Below, piece by piece: positions 51,184-59,678 of a DNA stretch of 64,000 nt. The stretch covers positions 166,723-230,722 of the forward strand of contig NZ_LAJG01000024.1 of the NCBI RefSeq assembly GCF_000970455.1, read 5' to 3'. Source of the stretch: Devosia soli (GTDB lineage: Bacteria > Pseudomonadota > Alphaproteobacteria > Rhizobiales > Devosiaceae). Numbering within the stretch: position 1 is the first letter of the stretch; every line of letters starts with the position of its first letter. The notes beneath the pieces were generated by a model that was given only the letters and a program-made list of their open reading frames with translations, did not search any database and was not told where the DNA came from. The position numbers were made by a program, and so were the translations under genes.

Positions 51184-52113
51184 ATGGACCTCGATCAGCT
51201 TCGCACTTTTGACCGCATCGTTCGCGAGCAGAGTTTTACCAAGGCGGCGGCCTATCTCAATATCACCCAGGCGACGGCCTCGATGCGCATGCGGGCGCTG
51301 GAGCAGCTTTTGGGCGTCTCGCTTTTCGTGCGGGGCCGTACCGTCAGCCTGACCGATCAGGGCATGACTTTCCTGCCCTTTGCGCGCCGCATGATCGGCA
51401 CGGCGCAGGAAGCACGCGAAGCGCTGCGGCGTGTCGAGCGCGGGCGGATCACGATTGCTTCGCTCCGCAGTCTTGTTTCGCCGCTGGTCACCGAAAGCCT
51501 CCTGCGCTTTCAGGAAAAATACCCTTCCGTCGATGTGGTGGTGAACGAGGGGCGGCAGGCGCAGATCGCCGAAATGCTGCATGAGCGCCAGTCCGAACTC
51601 GGCATTCTCTGTTGGCCCAATCTCGAACCGCTGGCCGTCGATCTCGTGCCGCTCCTGACCATGCGCGAGCGCGTGCCGCTGGTCGTCGCCCCTGAAATTG
51701 CCGCCAAACTCCCGGTGAGGCCGACGCTGGCCAGCATTCTCGATCACGTGCCGCGGGTCATTTCGCTCCGCTGGTGGCAGGTCGAGCCCGAAGGCGCATC
51801 GGCCTTTACCCGCATGGCCCAGACCAGCGTCGAACTGCCGACCGGGCCGGCACGGCGCCTCGCAATCAAGGGCGAAGGCACCGGCTTTTTCGTCCAATCG
51901 GCCATTGCCGACGATCTTGAAGCCGGGCGGCTGGTCGAAATCCAGCCCGTCGATGCCGAACCGCTCCACCGCGACACGGCCATGGTCGTCCGCTCGCTCG
52001 CCGCGCTCGATCGCCCAATGCTCGTCGACTTCATCCGTGAAATCGCCGGCGAATGCGCGCGAGTGGGCACAATCCTCGATAGCCGACTAGAAGACCTGCT
52101 TCCCGCCGCATAA
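51184..52113 (+). CDS. LysR family transcriptional regulator
   Basis: A 309-residue regulator with the N-terminal LysR helix-turn-helix (MDLDQLRTFDRIVREQSFTK, then AAAYLNITQATASMRMRALE) and a periplasmic-binding-like effector domain (about 90-300). It lies 22 bp before the GMC oxidoreductase gene on the same strand, which it may regulate or be cotranscribed with. The effector is unknown. Confidence 0.94.
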   Translation: MDLDQLRTFDRIVREQSFTKAAAYLNITQATASMRMRALEQLLGVSLFVRGRTVSLTDQGMTFLPFARRMIGTAQEAREALRRVERGRITIASLRSLVSPLVTESLLRFQEKYPSVDVVVNEGRQAQIAEMLHERQSELGILCWPNLEPLAVDLVPLLTMRERVPLVVAPEIAAKLPVRPTLASILDHVPRVISLRWWQVEPEGASAFTRMAQTSVELPTGPARRLAIKGEGTGFFVQSAIADDLEAGRLVEIQPVDAEPLHRDTAMVVRSLAALDRPMLVDFIREIAGECARVGTILDSRLEDLLPAA

Positions 52114-52135
52114 TCTCCAGGCAAGAGGAGATATT

Positions 52136-53749
52136 ATGCCCACATACGACTTCGTCATTGCCGGCGGCGGCTCGGCTGCGTCGGTTGCCGCCTGGCGGCT
52201 GGTCCGGGATTTCGGTTTTCGCGTCCTGATGCTCGAGCGCGGCCGGGCGCGGACCAATCGCATCATGGCCATGCCCGCCGGCTATATGAAATATCTCGGG
52301 CAGGACACATTCCTTGAGATGCACAAGACCGTGCCGCAGCCCCAGCTCGGCGGCCGCGCACCGATCGTGCCGGTGGCCAAGGTTTTAGGCGGCGGTTCGT
52401 CGGTCAATGCCATGGTCTATATGCGCGGCCAGAAAGAGGATTACGACGGTTGGGCCCAAAGCTTTGGCAATGATCCATCATGGTCCTATGACGGCATACT
52501 GCCCCACTTTACCGGCATCGAGGACAATGCCCGGCTTCATGATCGCTTCCACGGCGCAGGTGGCCCGCTGCGCGTCTCCGATCCCGGCTACACGACGCAG
52601 ACGACGCATGATTTCATCGCCGCTGCAGAGGCGCTGGGCCACAAGCCGAACCCCGATTTCAACGGCGCGACGCAATTCGGCGTCGGCATCATGCAGCACA
52701 CCTATGCGCAATGGGGCCGCTATAAGGAGCGCTCGGACGCCGTCAAAGCCTTCCTCGATCCGCTCAAGGGCGACGAGCGGCTAACGATCATTTCCGAAGC
52801 GCGCGTCGACAAGATCCTCATCGAAAACGGCCGCGCCACCGGCGTCAGCTATACTAAAAACGGCGAAAGCCACACGATCCGCGCCGAGCGCGAAGTGCTT
52901 ATCGGCGCCGGCACCTATAACAGCGCCAAGCTGATGATGCTCTCCGGCATCGGCCCGGCCGACCATTTGCGCCAGCATGGCATTGGCGTCGTCGCCGATG
53001 TCGCGGGCGTCGGGCAGAACCTGCAGGACCATCACGAAGTTCCGGTTATCGCGACGACCAAAGGAAAATCCGGCTATTTTGGGCAGGACCGCGGCTGGAA
53101 CATGATCCGAAACGGCCTCCAATATCTCCTCACCAATACCGGCCCCGTGACCACCACCGGCATCGAAGCCTGCATGTTCTTCGATCCCGACGGCGGCCCT
53201 CGCCCGACCATCCAGCTTTATTGCGCCCCGATCGTCTATCTCGATCGCGACGTCTCGGCGGCAAAACCCACCTATGGCGTCACCTTCACCTCCTGCCTTC
53301 TCCGCCCCAAGGCCCGCGGCAGCGTCACGCTGCGCTCGGCCAACCCAGCCGATCAGCCGGTGGTCGATTGCAACTTCTTCGGTCACCCCGACGACCTTCG
53401 CCTCACCATCGCTGCCCTGCACGAGGCGCGAAAACTGCTGAAGTCGTCGCCGCTCGTGGAAAAGATCGATACCGAACTGCTCCCCGGACAGGCGGTGATG
53501 GATGATCCCGAAGCGCTGGAAAAATATTGCGGGCAGACGGTCAAAACCAACTACCACCCCGTCGGCACGCTGCGCATGGGCCGGGCGGATGATCCGACAG
53601 CGGTGGTCGACAGCGAGTTGCGCGTGCGCGGGGTCGAAGGCCTGCGGGTCATCGACTGCTCGATCATGCCGCAGATCGTCTCGGGCAATACCAATGCGCC
53701 GGCCATGGCGATCGGGTCGAAGGCGGCAAGCATTTTGGCGGAGCGCTAA
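52136..53749 (+). CDS. GMC family oxidoreductase (choline dehydrogenase-like)
   Basis: A 537-residue FAD-dependent alcohol/choline-type dehydrogenase. The N-terminal dinucleotide motif is FVIAGGGSAASVAAWRLV, where the usual GGGSAG has Ala at its last position. The GMC signature VLGGGSSVNAMVYMRG is intact. The C-terminal catalytic His lies in TNYHPVGTLRMG and the Asn/His partner region in SGNTNAPAMAIGSKAA. The ATG follows AAGAGGAG. Its stop overlaps the end of the convergent LytTR gene by 4 bp. The alcohol substrate cannot be told. Confidence 0.93.
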   Translation: MPTYDFVIAGGGSAASVAAWRLVRDFGFRVLMLERGRARTNRIMAMPAGYMKYLGQDTFLEMHKTVPQPQLGGRAPIVPVAKVLGGGSSVNAMVYMRGQKEDYDGWAQSFGNDPSWSYDGILPHFTGIEDNARLHDRFHGAGGPLRVSDPGYTTQTTHDFIAAAEALGHKPNPDFNGATQFGVGIMQHTYAQWGRYKERSDAVKAFLDPLKGDERLTIISEARVDKILIENGRATGVSYTKNGESHTIRAEREVLIGAGTYNSAKLMMLSGIGPADHLRQHGIGVVADVAGVGQNLQDHHEVPVIATTKGKSGYFGQDRGWNMIRNGLQYLLTNTGPVTTTGIEACMFFDPDGGPRPTIQLYCAPIVYLDRDVSAAKPTYGVTFTSCLLRPKARGSVTLRSANPADQPVVDCNFFGHPDDLRLTIAALHEARKLLKSSPLVEKIDTELLPGQAVMDDPEALEKYCGQTVKTNYHPVGTLRMGRADDPTAVVDSELRVRGVEGLRVIDCSIMPQIVSGNTNAPAMAIGSKAASILAER

Positions 53750-54558
53750 GCCAGCAACCCTGCCGCCTTCACCGCATCCACAAACGTCCGGCTCACCGGC
53801 ACCACCGTGCCGGTGTGAAGCTCCAGCACCGGCTTGCCGCTCTGCCGAAATCCCCGGCGCACGGCAGCAAGCGCGACCCAGTGCGAGCGATGCACCTGCA
53901 GTCCCGGCTCGGGCGCAGTCTCGCGGATAGCGTCGGAAAGGCGCATCAGCACTAGCGTGGTGCCTTTGTCGGTGGTCACATCGACATAGTGGTCGGACAC
54001 GGCAATATGCAGCAGCCGCCCGCGTTGCGGCCGCGGCAAACGATCGAGCAAAATGGGCTCGGCCGGCACAGTCGGCGCCTCAACCACCACACTCGCTTCT
54101 TTCGGCCGCATGCCGACCAAGGCGCTCGCCAGCGTCACCACCGAAGCAATGGCGGTGCAATAAATCAGCAATGTCAGAAGCCCGACGGGCGTGTCCGGCC
54201 CAAACGCCAGAAGATTGACCACCGCAACCACCGCCATGATCGGTGGCCCGGCCAATGCACCGCCGATCAGCGCAGCGGCGGAGAGGGGAAACCACCTCTT
54301 GAGCCAGCGCTCGGCCAGCCCCGCCACCAGCGTGCCCATGGCCCCGGTGCCGATAATGACGGCGATCCAATAAAGTACCCTTGGCACCAGCGGCACGGCC
54401 TCATAGGTCCCGAACGGACCGACGAGCCCGGCGATAAGCCCCATGAGCGCGAGCAGCATCCAGCTCCGCCCGTCGCGCATCAGGGCCTGCATCTGGCGAA
54501 GCGTGGATTGCAGGACGGTGTCGTTCACGAAGCGGGCATGCAGCTCAAGGATTGGCAT
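53746..54558 (-). CDS. Membrane-anchored LytTR family DNA-binding regulator
   Basis: A 270-residue protein with about four membrane segments (residues 30-150, such as WMLLALMGLIAGLVGPFG and LLTLLIYCTAIASVVTLAS). A cytosolic LytTR DNA-binding domain follows (about 180-268, with LLHIAVSDHYVDVTTDKG, GLQVHRSHWVALAAV and PVSRTFVDAVKAAG). It lacks a receiver domain, so the membrane part is presumably the sensor. It is divergent from a DUF2306 membrane protein gene with 59 bp between. The start could also be the ATG at 54597. Confidence 0.88.
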   Translation of the reverse strand: MPILELHARFVNDTVLQSTLRQMQALMRDGRSWMLLALMGLIAGLVGPFGTYEAVPLVPRVLYWIAVIIGTGAMGTLVAGLAERWLKRWFPLSAAALIGGALAGPPIMAVVAVVNLLAFGPDTPVGLLTLLIYCTAIASVVTLASALVGMRPKEASVVVEAPTVPAEPILLDRLPRPQRGRLLHIAVSDHYVDVTTDKGTTLVLMRLSDAIRETAPEPGLQVHRSHWVALAAVRRGFRQSGKPVLELHTGTVVPVSRTFVDAVKAAGLLA

Positions 54559-54617
54559 TTGCAGGAGACAATCTATCCGCCCAAGGCTTGGCGGCATAGC
54601 CACGACAGATATTTGCC

Positions 54618-55112
54618 ATGACCCTTGCCCCGCTGCTCTCCGCTGATTTCGCCATCCAGATCCATGCATTCACCGCGAGCCTCGCCGTGCCGATCGGCGG
54701 CTTCGTGCTCTGGCGCAAGAAGGGCACGGCGCTCCACAAGCTGCTCGGGCCAGTCTGGGTGATCCTGATGTTCATCGCCGCCACCAGCGCGCTTTTCATT
54801 CACGAAATCCGGCTGATCGGGCCGTTCAGCCCGATCCACCTGTTTACGATCTTCACCTTTGTCGCGCTGTTCAACGGCCTCCGCGCCATCATCGTCCACC
54901 ACGATGTCGCGCGGCATCGCGGCAGTATGCAGGCGCTCTATGTCGGCGCACTCTTGCTTGCTGGCGCCTTCACGCTTTTACCCGGACGGCGCATGAACGC
55001 GGTTCTCTTCGGGCCCGATGCTGGCTGGACCCCATCACTCCTCGCGATCGGCTGCATCCTCGCCGTCGCTGCCTTCCTCTGGCTGCGCTGGCGTCGTCCG
55101 GCTTTGGCCTAG
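54618..55112 (+). CDS. DUF2306 family membrane protein
   Basis: A 164-residue integral membrane protein with four to five segments. It carries family-like histidines in IQIHAFTASLAVPIGGFVLW, ALHKLLGPVWV, SPIHLFTIFT and IIVHHDVARHRGSM. Histidines placed on helices could bind heme or metal, but that is inference. It is divergent from the membrane LytTR regulator, a pairing seen in other alphaproteobacteria, and likely its target. Its stop overlaps the end of convergent mbfA by 4 bp. Confidence 0.85.
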   Translation: MTLAPLLSADFAIQIHAFTASLAVPIGGFVLWRKKGTALHKLLGPVWVILMFIAATSALFIHEIRLIGPFSPIHLFTIFTFVALFNGLRAIIVHHDVARHRGSMQALYVGALLLAGAFTLLPGRRMNAVLFGPDAGWTPSLLAIGCILAVAAFLWLRWRRPALA

Positions 55113-56089
55113 GCCATGCCGATGAAGACGCCGGCGCCGAACACCAGCGCGCCGCCGATGACGACCTGCAAGACCGCGCGCCAGAACGGGGTCTGCATAT
55201 AGCGCTTCTGGATATAGGCAATCGCCCAGAGTTCGAGCACGACGACGGCGGCTGCGATGCCGGTCGCGGTCCAGAAATCGTGGATGAGATAGGGCATGGC
55301 GTGCCCAAGCCCACCCACCGCCGTCATGATACCAGCTGCCAGGCCGCGCTTGATGGGCGAACCGCGCCCGGTCAGCTTGCCATCGTCCGATGCGGCTTCC
55401 GTAAAGCCCATGGAAATGCCGGCGCCGATCGCGGCAGCAAGGCCAACGAGAAAGGTCTGGTGCGTGTCGCCGGTCGCAAAGGCGGCGGCAAAAACAGGGG
55501 CGAGGGTCGAAACCGATCCATCCATCAGCCCCGCCAGACCCGGCTGCACATAGGTCAGAAGGAACTGGCGATGCGCCTCGTCCTTCTCGGTGTCGCGCCC
55601 GTCCTCGCCGAGGAGCGTTTCGTCGAGCTTGGTCGCCGTTGCCGCATGGCCGCGTTCGGACCGTGCGAGATCGCCCAGAAGCTTGCGGATGCCGACATCG
55701 TTGGTTTGCTTGGCCGCTTCGAGATAGAAGTGATAGGCGCTTTCTTCCATCTCCCAGACCTGCTGGCGCGCCTGTTCGAGCGTCAGGGTCTTGAGCAGCC
55801 AGACCGGCTTGCGGTTGAGGAATCCGCGCACATGCTCGCGCCGGATCGGCACGAGCCGCTTGCCGAAGCGATCGACATAAATATCGAGCAAGCGGCGGCG
55901 ATGGTCGTCTTCCTCGGCCGACATGGCTTCCAAAAGAGAGGCCGAGCCCGGATAGGTGTCGCCAAGCCGCGCCGCCAGTTCGGAATAGATGCGCCCATCC
56001 TCTTCCTCGGCGGCAATGGCCAGCGACAGGATTTCGCGTTCGGAAAGGCTGGTGAAAGCACGCCGATTGTCCGGCCAAAGGGTAAACAT
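55109..56089 (-). CDS. mbfA: Iron exporter MbfA (membrane-bound ferritin-like)
   Basis: A 326-residue protein joining an N-terminal erythrin/ferritin-like di-iron domain (about 1-165) to a C-terminal CCC1/VIT1-type membrane domain (about 175-326) with several helices. In the first domain the Glu ligands are in AIAAEEEDGRIYSELA, MSAEEDDHRRRLL, MEESAYHFYLEAA and ARSERGHAAT. The second domain carries LMDGSVSTLAPVFAAAFATG and EAASDDGKLTGRGS. It exports iron under high-iron or oxidative conditions in Bradyrhizobium and Agrobacterium, where Irr represses it. Two ICE-type boxes lie just upstream here. Confidence 0.95.
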   Translation of the reverse strand: MFTLWPDNRRAFTSLSEREILSLAIAAEEEDGRIYSELAARLGDTYPGSASLLEAMSAEEDDHRRRLLDIYVDRFGKRLVPIRREHVRGFLNRKPVWLLKTLTLEQARQQVWEMEESAYHFYLEAAKQTNDVGIRKLLGDLARSERGHAATATKLDETLLGEDGRDTEKDEAHRQFLLTYVQPGLAGLMDGSVSTLAPVFAAAFATGDTHQTFLVGLAAAIGAGISMGFTEAASDDGKLTGRGSPIKRGLAAGIMTAVGGLGHAMPYLIHDFWTATGIAAAVVVLELWAIAYIQKRYMQTPFWRAVLQVVIGGALVFGAGVFIGMA

Positions 56090-56102
56090 GAGCGCCCCAA
56101 CA

Positions 56103-56139
56103 TTAGAATGATTCCAAACAATGATTAGAACGCTTCTAA
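56103..56139 (-). promoter_or_regulatory. Tandem Irr (ICE) boxes upstream of mbfA
   Basis: TTAGAA-CGC-TTCTAA (56125-56139) is a perfect ICE-type palindrome. TTAGAA-TGA-TTCCAA (56103-56117) is a second copy with one mismatch. Their centres are 22 bp apart, two helix turns, and they begin 14 bp from the mbfA start codon. The consensus TTTAGAAnnnTTCTAAA is known for Irr targets; an irr gene is at 26341 in this window. Confidence 0.9.
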
Positions 56140-56236
56140 ATTTTCAGCAAGCGGCAAAAACCGCGCGATTAACCCTCTTTGCGACCGGCCGCCGCCGGCC
56201 GTTGCGCCCCGGCGTGGCCATGCCCATGTCAATGCC

Positions 56237-56464
56237 ATGACCGAAGATCAGGACATTCGCGAACACGCCAATCTCGAAACGCAGCGCACGCGCTCAAACG
56301 TCTATGCGTTCCGCAAGGTCAAGTGGGGCGACCCGCGGCAAGCGTTCAAGGGATCGCGCGGCTTGGCCCGGCTACCGCGCAAGCGCTCCGGCTTGTCCGG
56401 CTTTTGGACATTTCTGATTTTTGGCGCGCTCGCCGCCATGGCGATCGCGCTTTTGCTGCGTTAG
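56237..56464 (+). CDS. Small C-terminally anchored membrane protein
   Basis: A 75-residue protein. The first 50 residues are charged (acidic at the start, then RKVKWGDPRQAFKGSRG and basic repeats) and the last 22 (GFWTFLIFGALAAMAIALLL) form one membrane helix ending in Arg. No named family is recognised. It lies between mbfA (divergent) and dadA (convergent, 2 bp gap). Confidence 0.7.
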   Translation: MTEDQDIREHANLETQRTRSNVYAFRKVKWGDPRQAFKGSRGLARLPRKRSGLSGFWTFLIFGALAAMAIALLLR

Positions 56465-56466
56465 CG

Positions 56467-57720
56467 CTACCCGTGCAAAAACCGCCCCATCCGGAACGGG
56501 TTGACGTCGATCGCCGTCTTCTGCCCGGTCATCATCTGCGCCAAAAGCTCTCCCGTCGCTGGCCCGAGCGTAAAACCGTGATGGGCGTGTCCCACGCCGA
56601 CAAACAACCCTTCATGCTTCGGCGCCTTTGAAATGATCGGCATCATGTCCGGCGTACAGGGCCGCGCGCCCTTCCAGGGCTGCGGATCGACCCGTTCGCC
56701 GAGCGGAAACACTTCTTTGGCCGCCGCTTCCGCCTTGCTGATCTGCACCGGTGTCGGCGCGGCGTCGCGCAGCGCAAATTCCGCGCCGGTCGTCAGGCGA
56801 ATGCCCTGCGCCATCGGCGCCAGCACATAGCCGATTTCCGCATCGAGCAGCAGATGGTCGAGTTTCGCGCCCGGCTGCGGCTTATAATGCATATGGTAGC
56901 CGCGCTTGACGAAAAGCGGCAGGCGATAGCCGAGCCGATCGAGCACTTCCGGCGCCCACGGCCCTAGCGCCACCACGGCTTGCTTGGCCGAATGCAGCGT
57001 TCCGCCGATGCGGGTCTGCCACATATCGCCCGATTGGGTCAGCCCATCGGCCTCGCCCGAAACAAACGTGCCGCCCAGTTTCTGAAACAGCGCAAAATAG
57101 CTTGCGACCAGCGCGCCAGGGTCCCGCACCGTCCAGGGGTCGGTCCAGTGAATGCCACCCACCAGTCCGCCGATCAGATCCGGCTCCAGCGCCTTCAGCC
57201 CCGCCCAATCGACCACCTCATGATGGATATTGAATTTTTCCCGGTCGCCCTCGGCCTTGGCCGCTTCGCGCTGCAGTTTTTCTGCCGTGCGGAAAACCAG
57301 ATACCAACCATCTTTGGAGATAAGCTTTTCCGCCTCTGGCCCGACTTCCTTGATCAGCGCCTCATGCGTCTCGATCGAGCGGCCGATCAGCGGGGCATAG
57401 CTTTGCACCACCTGCCGGTAATGCTCGGGCGAAGATGCCCACCAATATTTGAGCAGTGGCGGGGCGATGCGCGGCAGGGCAAGCGGTTCGTATCGCGCCG
57501 CTGTCGAAAGATGCAGCCCCACCTGCATCAGCGTCGTCAAATCGCGCGGAAACGGGTGCGGGCGCACGCCCTCGCGCTGGATGATCCCGGCATTGCCATA
57601 AGACGTCTCGCGGCCTGGCTGGTTCTTGTCGATCAGGGTCACGCTGCGCCCGCGCTTGAGGAGGTGGATGCCCGTCGCGATGCCGACGATACCGGCTCCA
57701 AGGATCAAGACGTCTTGCAT
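56467..57720 (-). CDS. dadA: FAD-dependent D-amino acid dehydrogenase
   Basis: A 417-residue DAO-fold oxidoreductase that oxidises D-amino acids to 2-oxo acids and passes electrons to the respiratory chain. FAD motif: VLILGAGIVGIATGIHLLKR at the N-terminus, with TSYGNAGI. The C-terminal KGARPCTPDMMPIISKAPKH and VGVGHAHHGFTLGPATGELL are typical of DadA. The ATG at 57720 follows AAAGGAGAG. It is 16 bp downstream of a LysR gene on the same strand, so the two are probably cotranscribed. The precise amino acid is not known. Confidence 0.92.
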   Translation of the reverse strand: MQDVLILGAGIVGIATGIHLLKRGRSVTLIDKNQPGRETSYGNAGIIQREGVRPHPFPRDLTTLMQVGLHLSTAARYEPLALPRIAPPLLKYWWASSPEHYRQVVQSYAPLIGRSIETHEALIKEVGPEAEKLISKDGWYLVFRTAEKLQREAAKAEGDREKFNIHHEVVDWAGLKALEPDLIGGLVGGIHWTDPWTVRDPGALVASYFALFQKLGGTFVSGEADGLTQSGDMWQTRIGGTLHSAKQAVVALGPWAPEVLDRLGYRLPLFVKRGYHMHYKPQPGAKLDHLLLDAEIGYVLAPMAQGIRLTTGAEFALRDAAPTPVQISKAEAAAKEVFPLGERVDPQPWKGARPCTPDMMPIISKAPKHEGLFVGVGHAHHGFTLGPATGELLAQMMTGQKTAIDVNPFRMGRFLHG

Positions 57721-57736
57721 ATGCTCTCCTTTGCCC

Positions 57737-58666
57737 TCAGGGGGCCGCACGAACCTGGCCCTGCTGCTGGGCCAGATAGCCGCCGACACTGGCCGGAACT
57801 TCCTCATCCAGCCAGTCGCGGAACAGTTTTAGCTTTTTCGATTCCCGCCGGCCCCGGGCCGTGGCGAGATAATAACCGTGAACGCCCTCGACCGGCGCCG
57901 CGAAGGGCCGCACCAGCCGCCCGTCGCAGACCGGATCGGCGCTCATCATGTCGGCCGCGAGCAGAAGCCCTTGCCCGGAAATGGCTGCATCGAAGGCGAG
58001 GGAAGCATCCGAGTAGACCGGGCCGGACAGTTTTGTTCCCGGGTCGCGGCCGGCATGCTTGAGCCATAAGGGCCAGTCGAGCATGCTGGTCTGATCGGCG
58101 ATCACGGGAATGTTCGCCAAGTCCGACATGTCCGGATGGGCGCGCAAAAATTCTGGCGCGCAGACGGGCTGATAGGCCTTTCCGCCGATCAGCGTCACCG
58201 CCACCCCCGGCCAGTTGCCATCGCCAAAGCGAATGCCGCAATCAAGGTCCGGCCGCGTCAGGTCCAGCATGGCGCCGGTGACCGTCAGCCGCACCTCGAG
58301 TCCCGGGTGGCGCGAAGAGAATTTGTTGACCCGCCAGATCAGCCAGCGCGACGCAAAGACCGAGCCCACGGTGACGTTGAGCACGCCCTCATGGGCCCCG
58401 GTCAGCGTTGCGAGCCCATCGCGCAGCGACGCAAAACCGGCGGAAAGCTGGGGCAGGATGTCGAGCAGTTCCGGCACGGGTTTGAGGCCCTGCGGCGTAC
58501 GGGCAAAGAGCTCCATGCCCAACCGCTCCTCGGCCCGGCGCAAGTGCTGGCTGACCGCCCCGACCGTTACCCCAAGCTCTTCGGCCGCCGGAGCGAGTGC
58601 ACCGGCCCGCGCCACGATCTCGATGGCGCGCAGGGCGTTGAGCGGGATGGGAAAGGGACTGCTCAT
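57737..58666 (-). CDS. GcvA-like LysR family regulator
   Basis: A 309-residue LysR regulator of the GcvA/AmpR type. PFPIPLNALRAIEIVARAGA opens the helix-turn-helix, continued by LAPAAEELGVTVGAVSQHLR and AEERLGMELFARTPQGL. The effector domain carries FASRWLIWRVNKFSSRHPGL and LDCGIRFGDGNWPG. It precedes dadA in one probable operon, and a short ORF with a strong ribosome binding site is divergent from it. It is likely to control dadA according to an amino acid signal. Confidence 0.93.
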   Translation of the reverse strand: MSSPFPIPLNALRAIEIVARAGALAPAAEELGVTVGAVSQHLRRAEERLGMELFARTPQGLKPVPELLDILPQLSAGFASLRDGLATLTGAHEGVLNVTVGSVFASRWLIWRVNKFSSRHPGLEVRLTVTGAMLDLTRPDLDCGIRFGDGNWPGVAVTLIGGKAYQPVCAPEFLRAHPDMSDLANIPVIADQTSMLDWPLWLKHAGRDPGTKLSGPVYSDASLAFDAAISGQGLLLAADMMSADPVCDGRLVRPFAAPVEGVHGYYLATARGRRESKKLKLFRDWLDEEVPASVGGYLAQQQGQVRAAP

Positions 58667-58777
58667 ATAGATTTTCTATACCGGCGGAAAAACCTTGTCC
58701 ATTGCGACCGAGCGGCGCCGGGCGCAGATTAGGGGCACCTCATCCCGCCCCTAACTTTCAACTCAAGGAGACAGGCC

Positions 58778-58924
58778 ATGACCCGCCTGATCGAACTCTT
58801 GCGCCTTGCCCTTGCCTGGCTCAACGCGCCCGTTGCCGTCCTGGCAGTGGAACCAGATCTGACACCCAGGGATTGGGCAGACCTGCCCCCTCATCATCCC
58901 CGGGCCGATGGCACGCCGTGCTGA
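58778..58924 (+). CDS. 48-residue ORF divergent from the LysR gene
   Basis: The ORF starts MTRLIELLRLALAWLNAP, with a hydrophobic amphipathic N-terminal helix, and continues with an acidic and proline-rich tail (PDLTPRDWADLPPHHP and onwards). The ATG has AAGGAG with good spacing, better than most genes here. It is divergent from the GcvA-like LysR gene, the usual position of a LysR target. I know no family. It ends inside the upstream region of the next gene. Confidence 0.6.
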   Translation: MTRLIELLRLALAWLNAPVAVLAVEPDLTPRDWADLPPHHPRADGTPC

Positions 58925-58943
58925 AGCCATAATCGGGCTGACA

Positions 58944-59453
58944 ATGGGGGAAAATTCTTCACGAGCTCGGAGTGCCGTTTTGCCCCGCCTTTCCCTCGCC
59001 CTTTCCCTGCTCGCCGTCCTCGCTCCTGCCGCCTATGCGCAGGACGCAGCGCCGGCGGCCAAGCCCAATATCACCGTCGATCCGCGCGCTATCGTCGATT
59101 CCATGCCGCAGCAGGGCACGCTGCTAACCGGGCTTTACGCCACCCAGGCCACGATCGAACTCTGTTCGGTAGAAGCCAGCGAGCCTGCGACGACCGCGAT
59201 GAACGCGCATCGCCGCCAGCTCGAAACCGAGCTGCGCATGGATGAGCCCACCGCCGCCGCTGCCTATGCTGCCATCAAGTCCGATGTCGAAAAGGCGGGC
59301 GTCGATTGCGCCGAAGGTAGCAGCGACCGCCAGCAGGCCGCCCAGGTCATCGCCATCTATTCCGGCGCCGGCGCGCCCCCCGCCCAGCCGGCTTCGCCGA
59401 TGGACCCGGCAGCGTCAGCCCCAGCGGCAACTCCTGCCACACCGGCGCAGTGA
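58944..59453 (+). CDS. Secreted protein of unknown function
   Basis: A protein of about 169 residues with a Sec signal peptide (LPRLSLALSLLAVLAPAAYA) preceded by a basic stretch. The mature region has two cysteines (ELCSVEA and GVDCAEG), probably one disulfide bond, and an Ala/Pro-rich C-terminal tail (APPAQPASPMDPAASAPAA). No family is recognised. The start is uncertain: the ATG at 58944 has a weak ribosome binding site, and an ATG at 58908 overlaps the 48-residue ORF. Confidence 0.72.
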   Translation: MGENSSRARSAVLPRLSLALSLLAVLAPAAYAQDAAPAAKPNITVDPRAIVDSMPQQGTLLTGLYATQATIELCSVEASEPATTAMNAHRRQLETELRMDEPTAAAAYAAIKSDVEKAGVDCAEGSSDRQQAAQVIAIYSGAGAPPAQPASPMDPAASAPAATPATPAQ

Positions 59454-59678
59454 TTTCTCAAGACCACGATTGACCAATACGTACCTTCCACGGCGGCCAC
59501 GATCGGTCGCCGTGGCGTTTACTTGACCCGACCCGACGACTGTTCGTGTTCGCTGGTGGCACCGTTTTCCGGCTGAGCCGAAGCACTTTCCACCAATCGG
59601 CTTGAAATTCCCGGCCTGCTTCTCATTCAGTTGAATGATGCCGGCTGACCTTATCTTGGCCAAGTTTGGGTTCCCACT

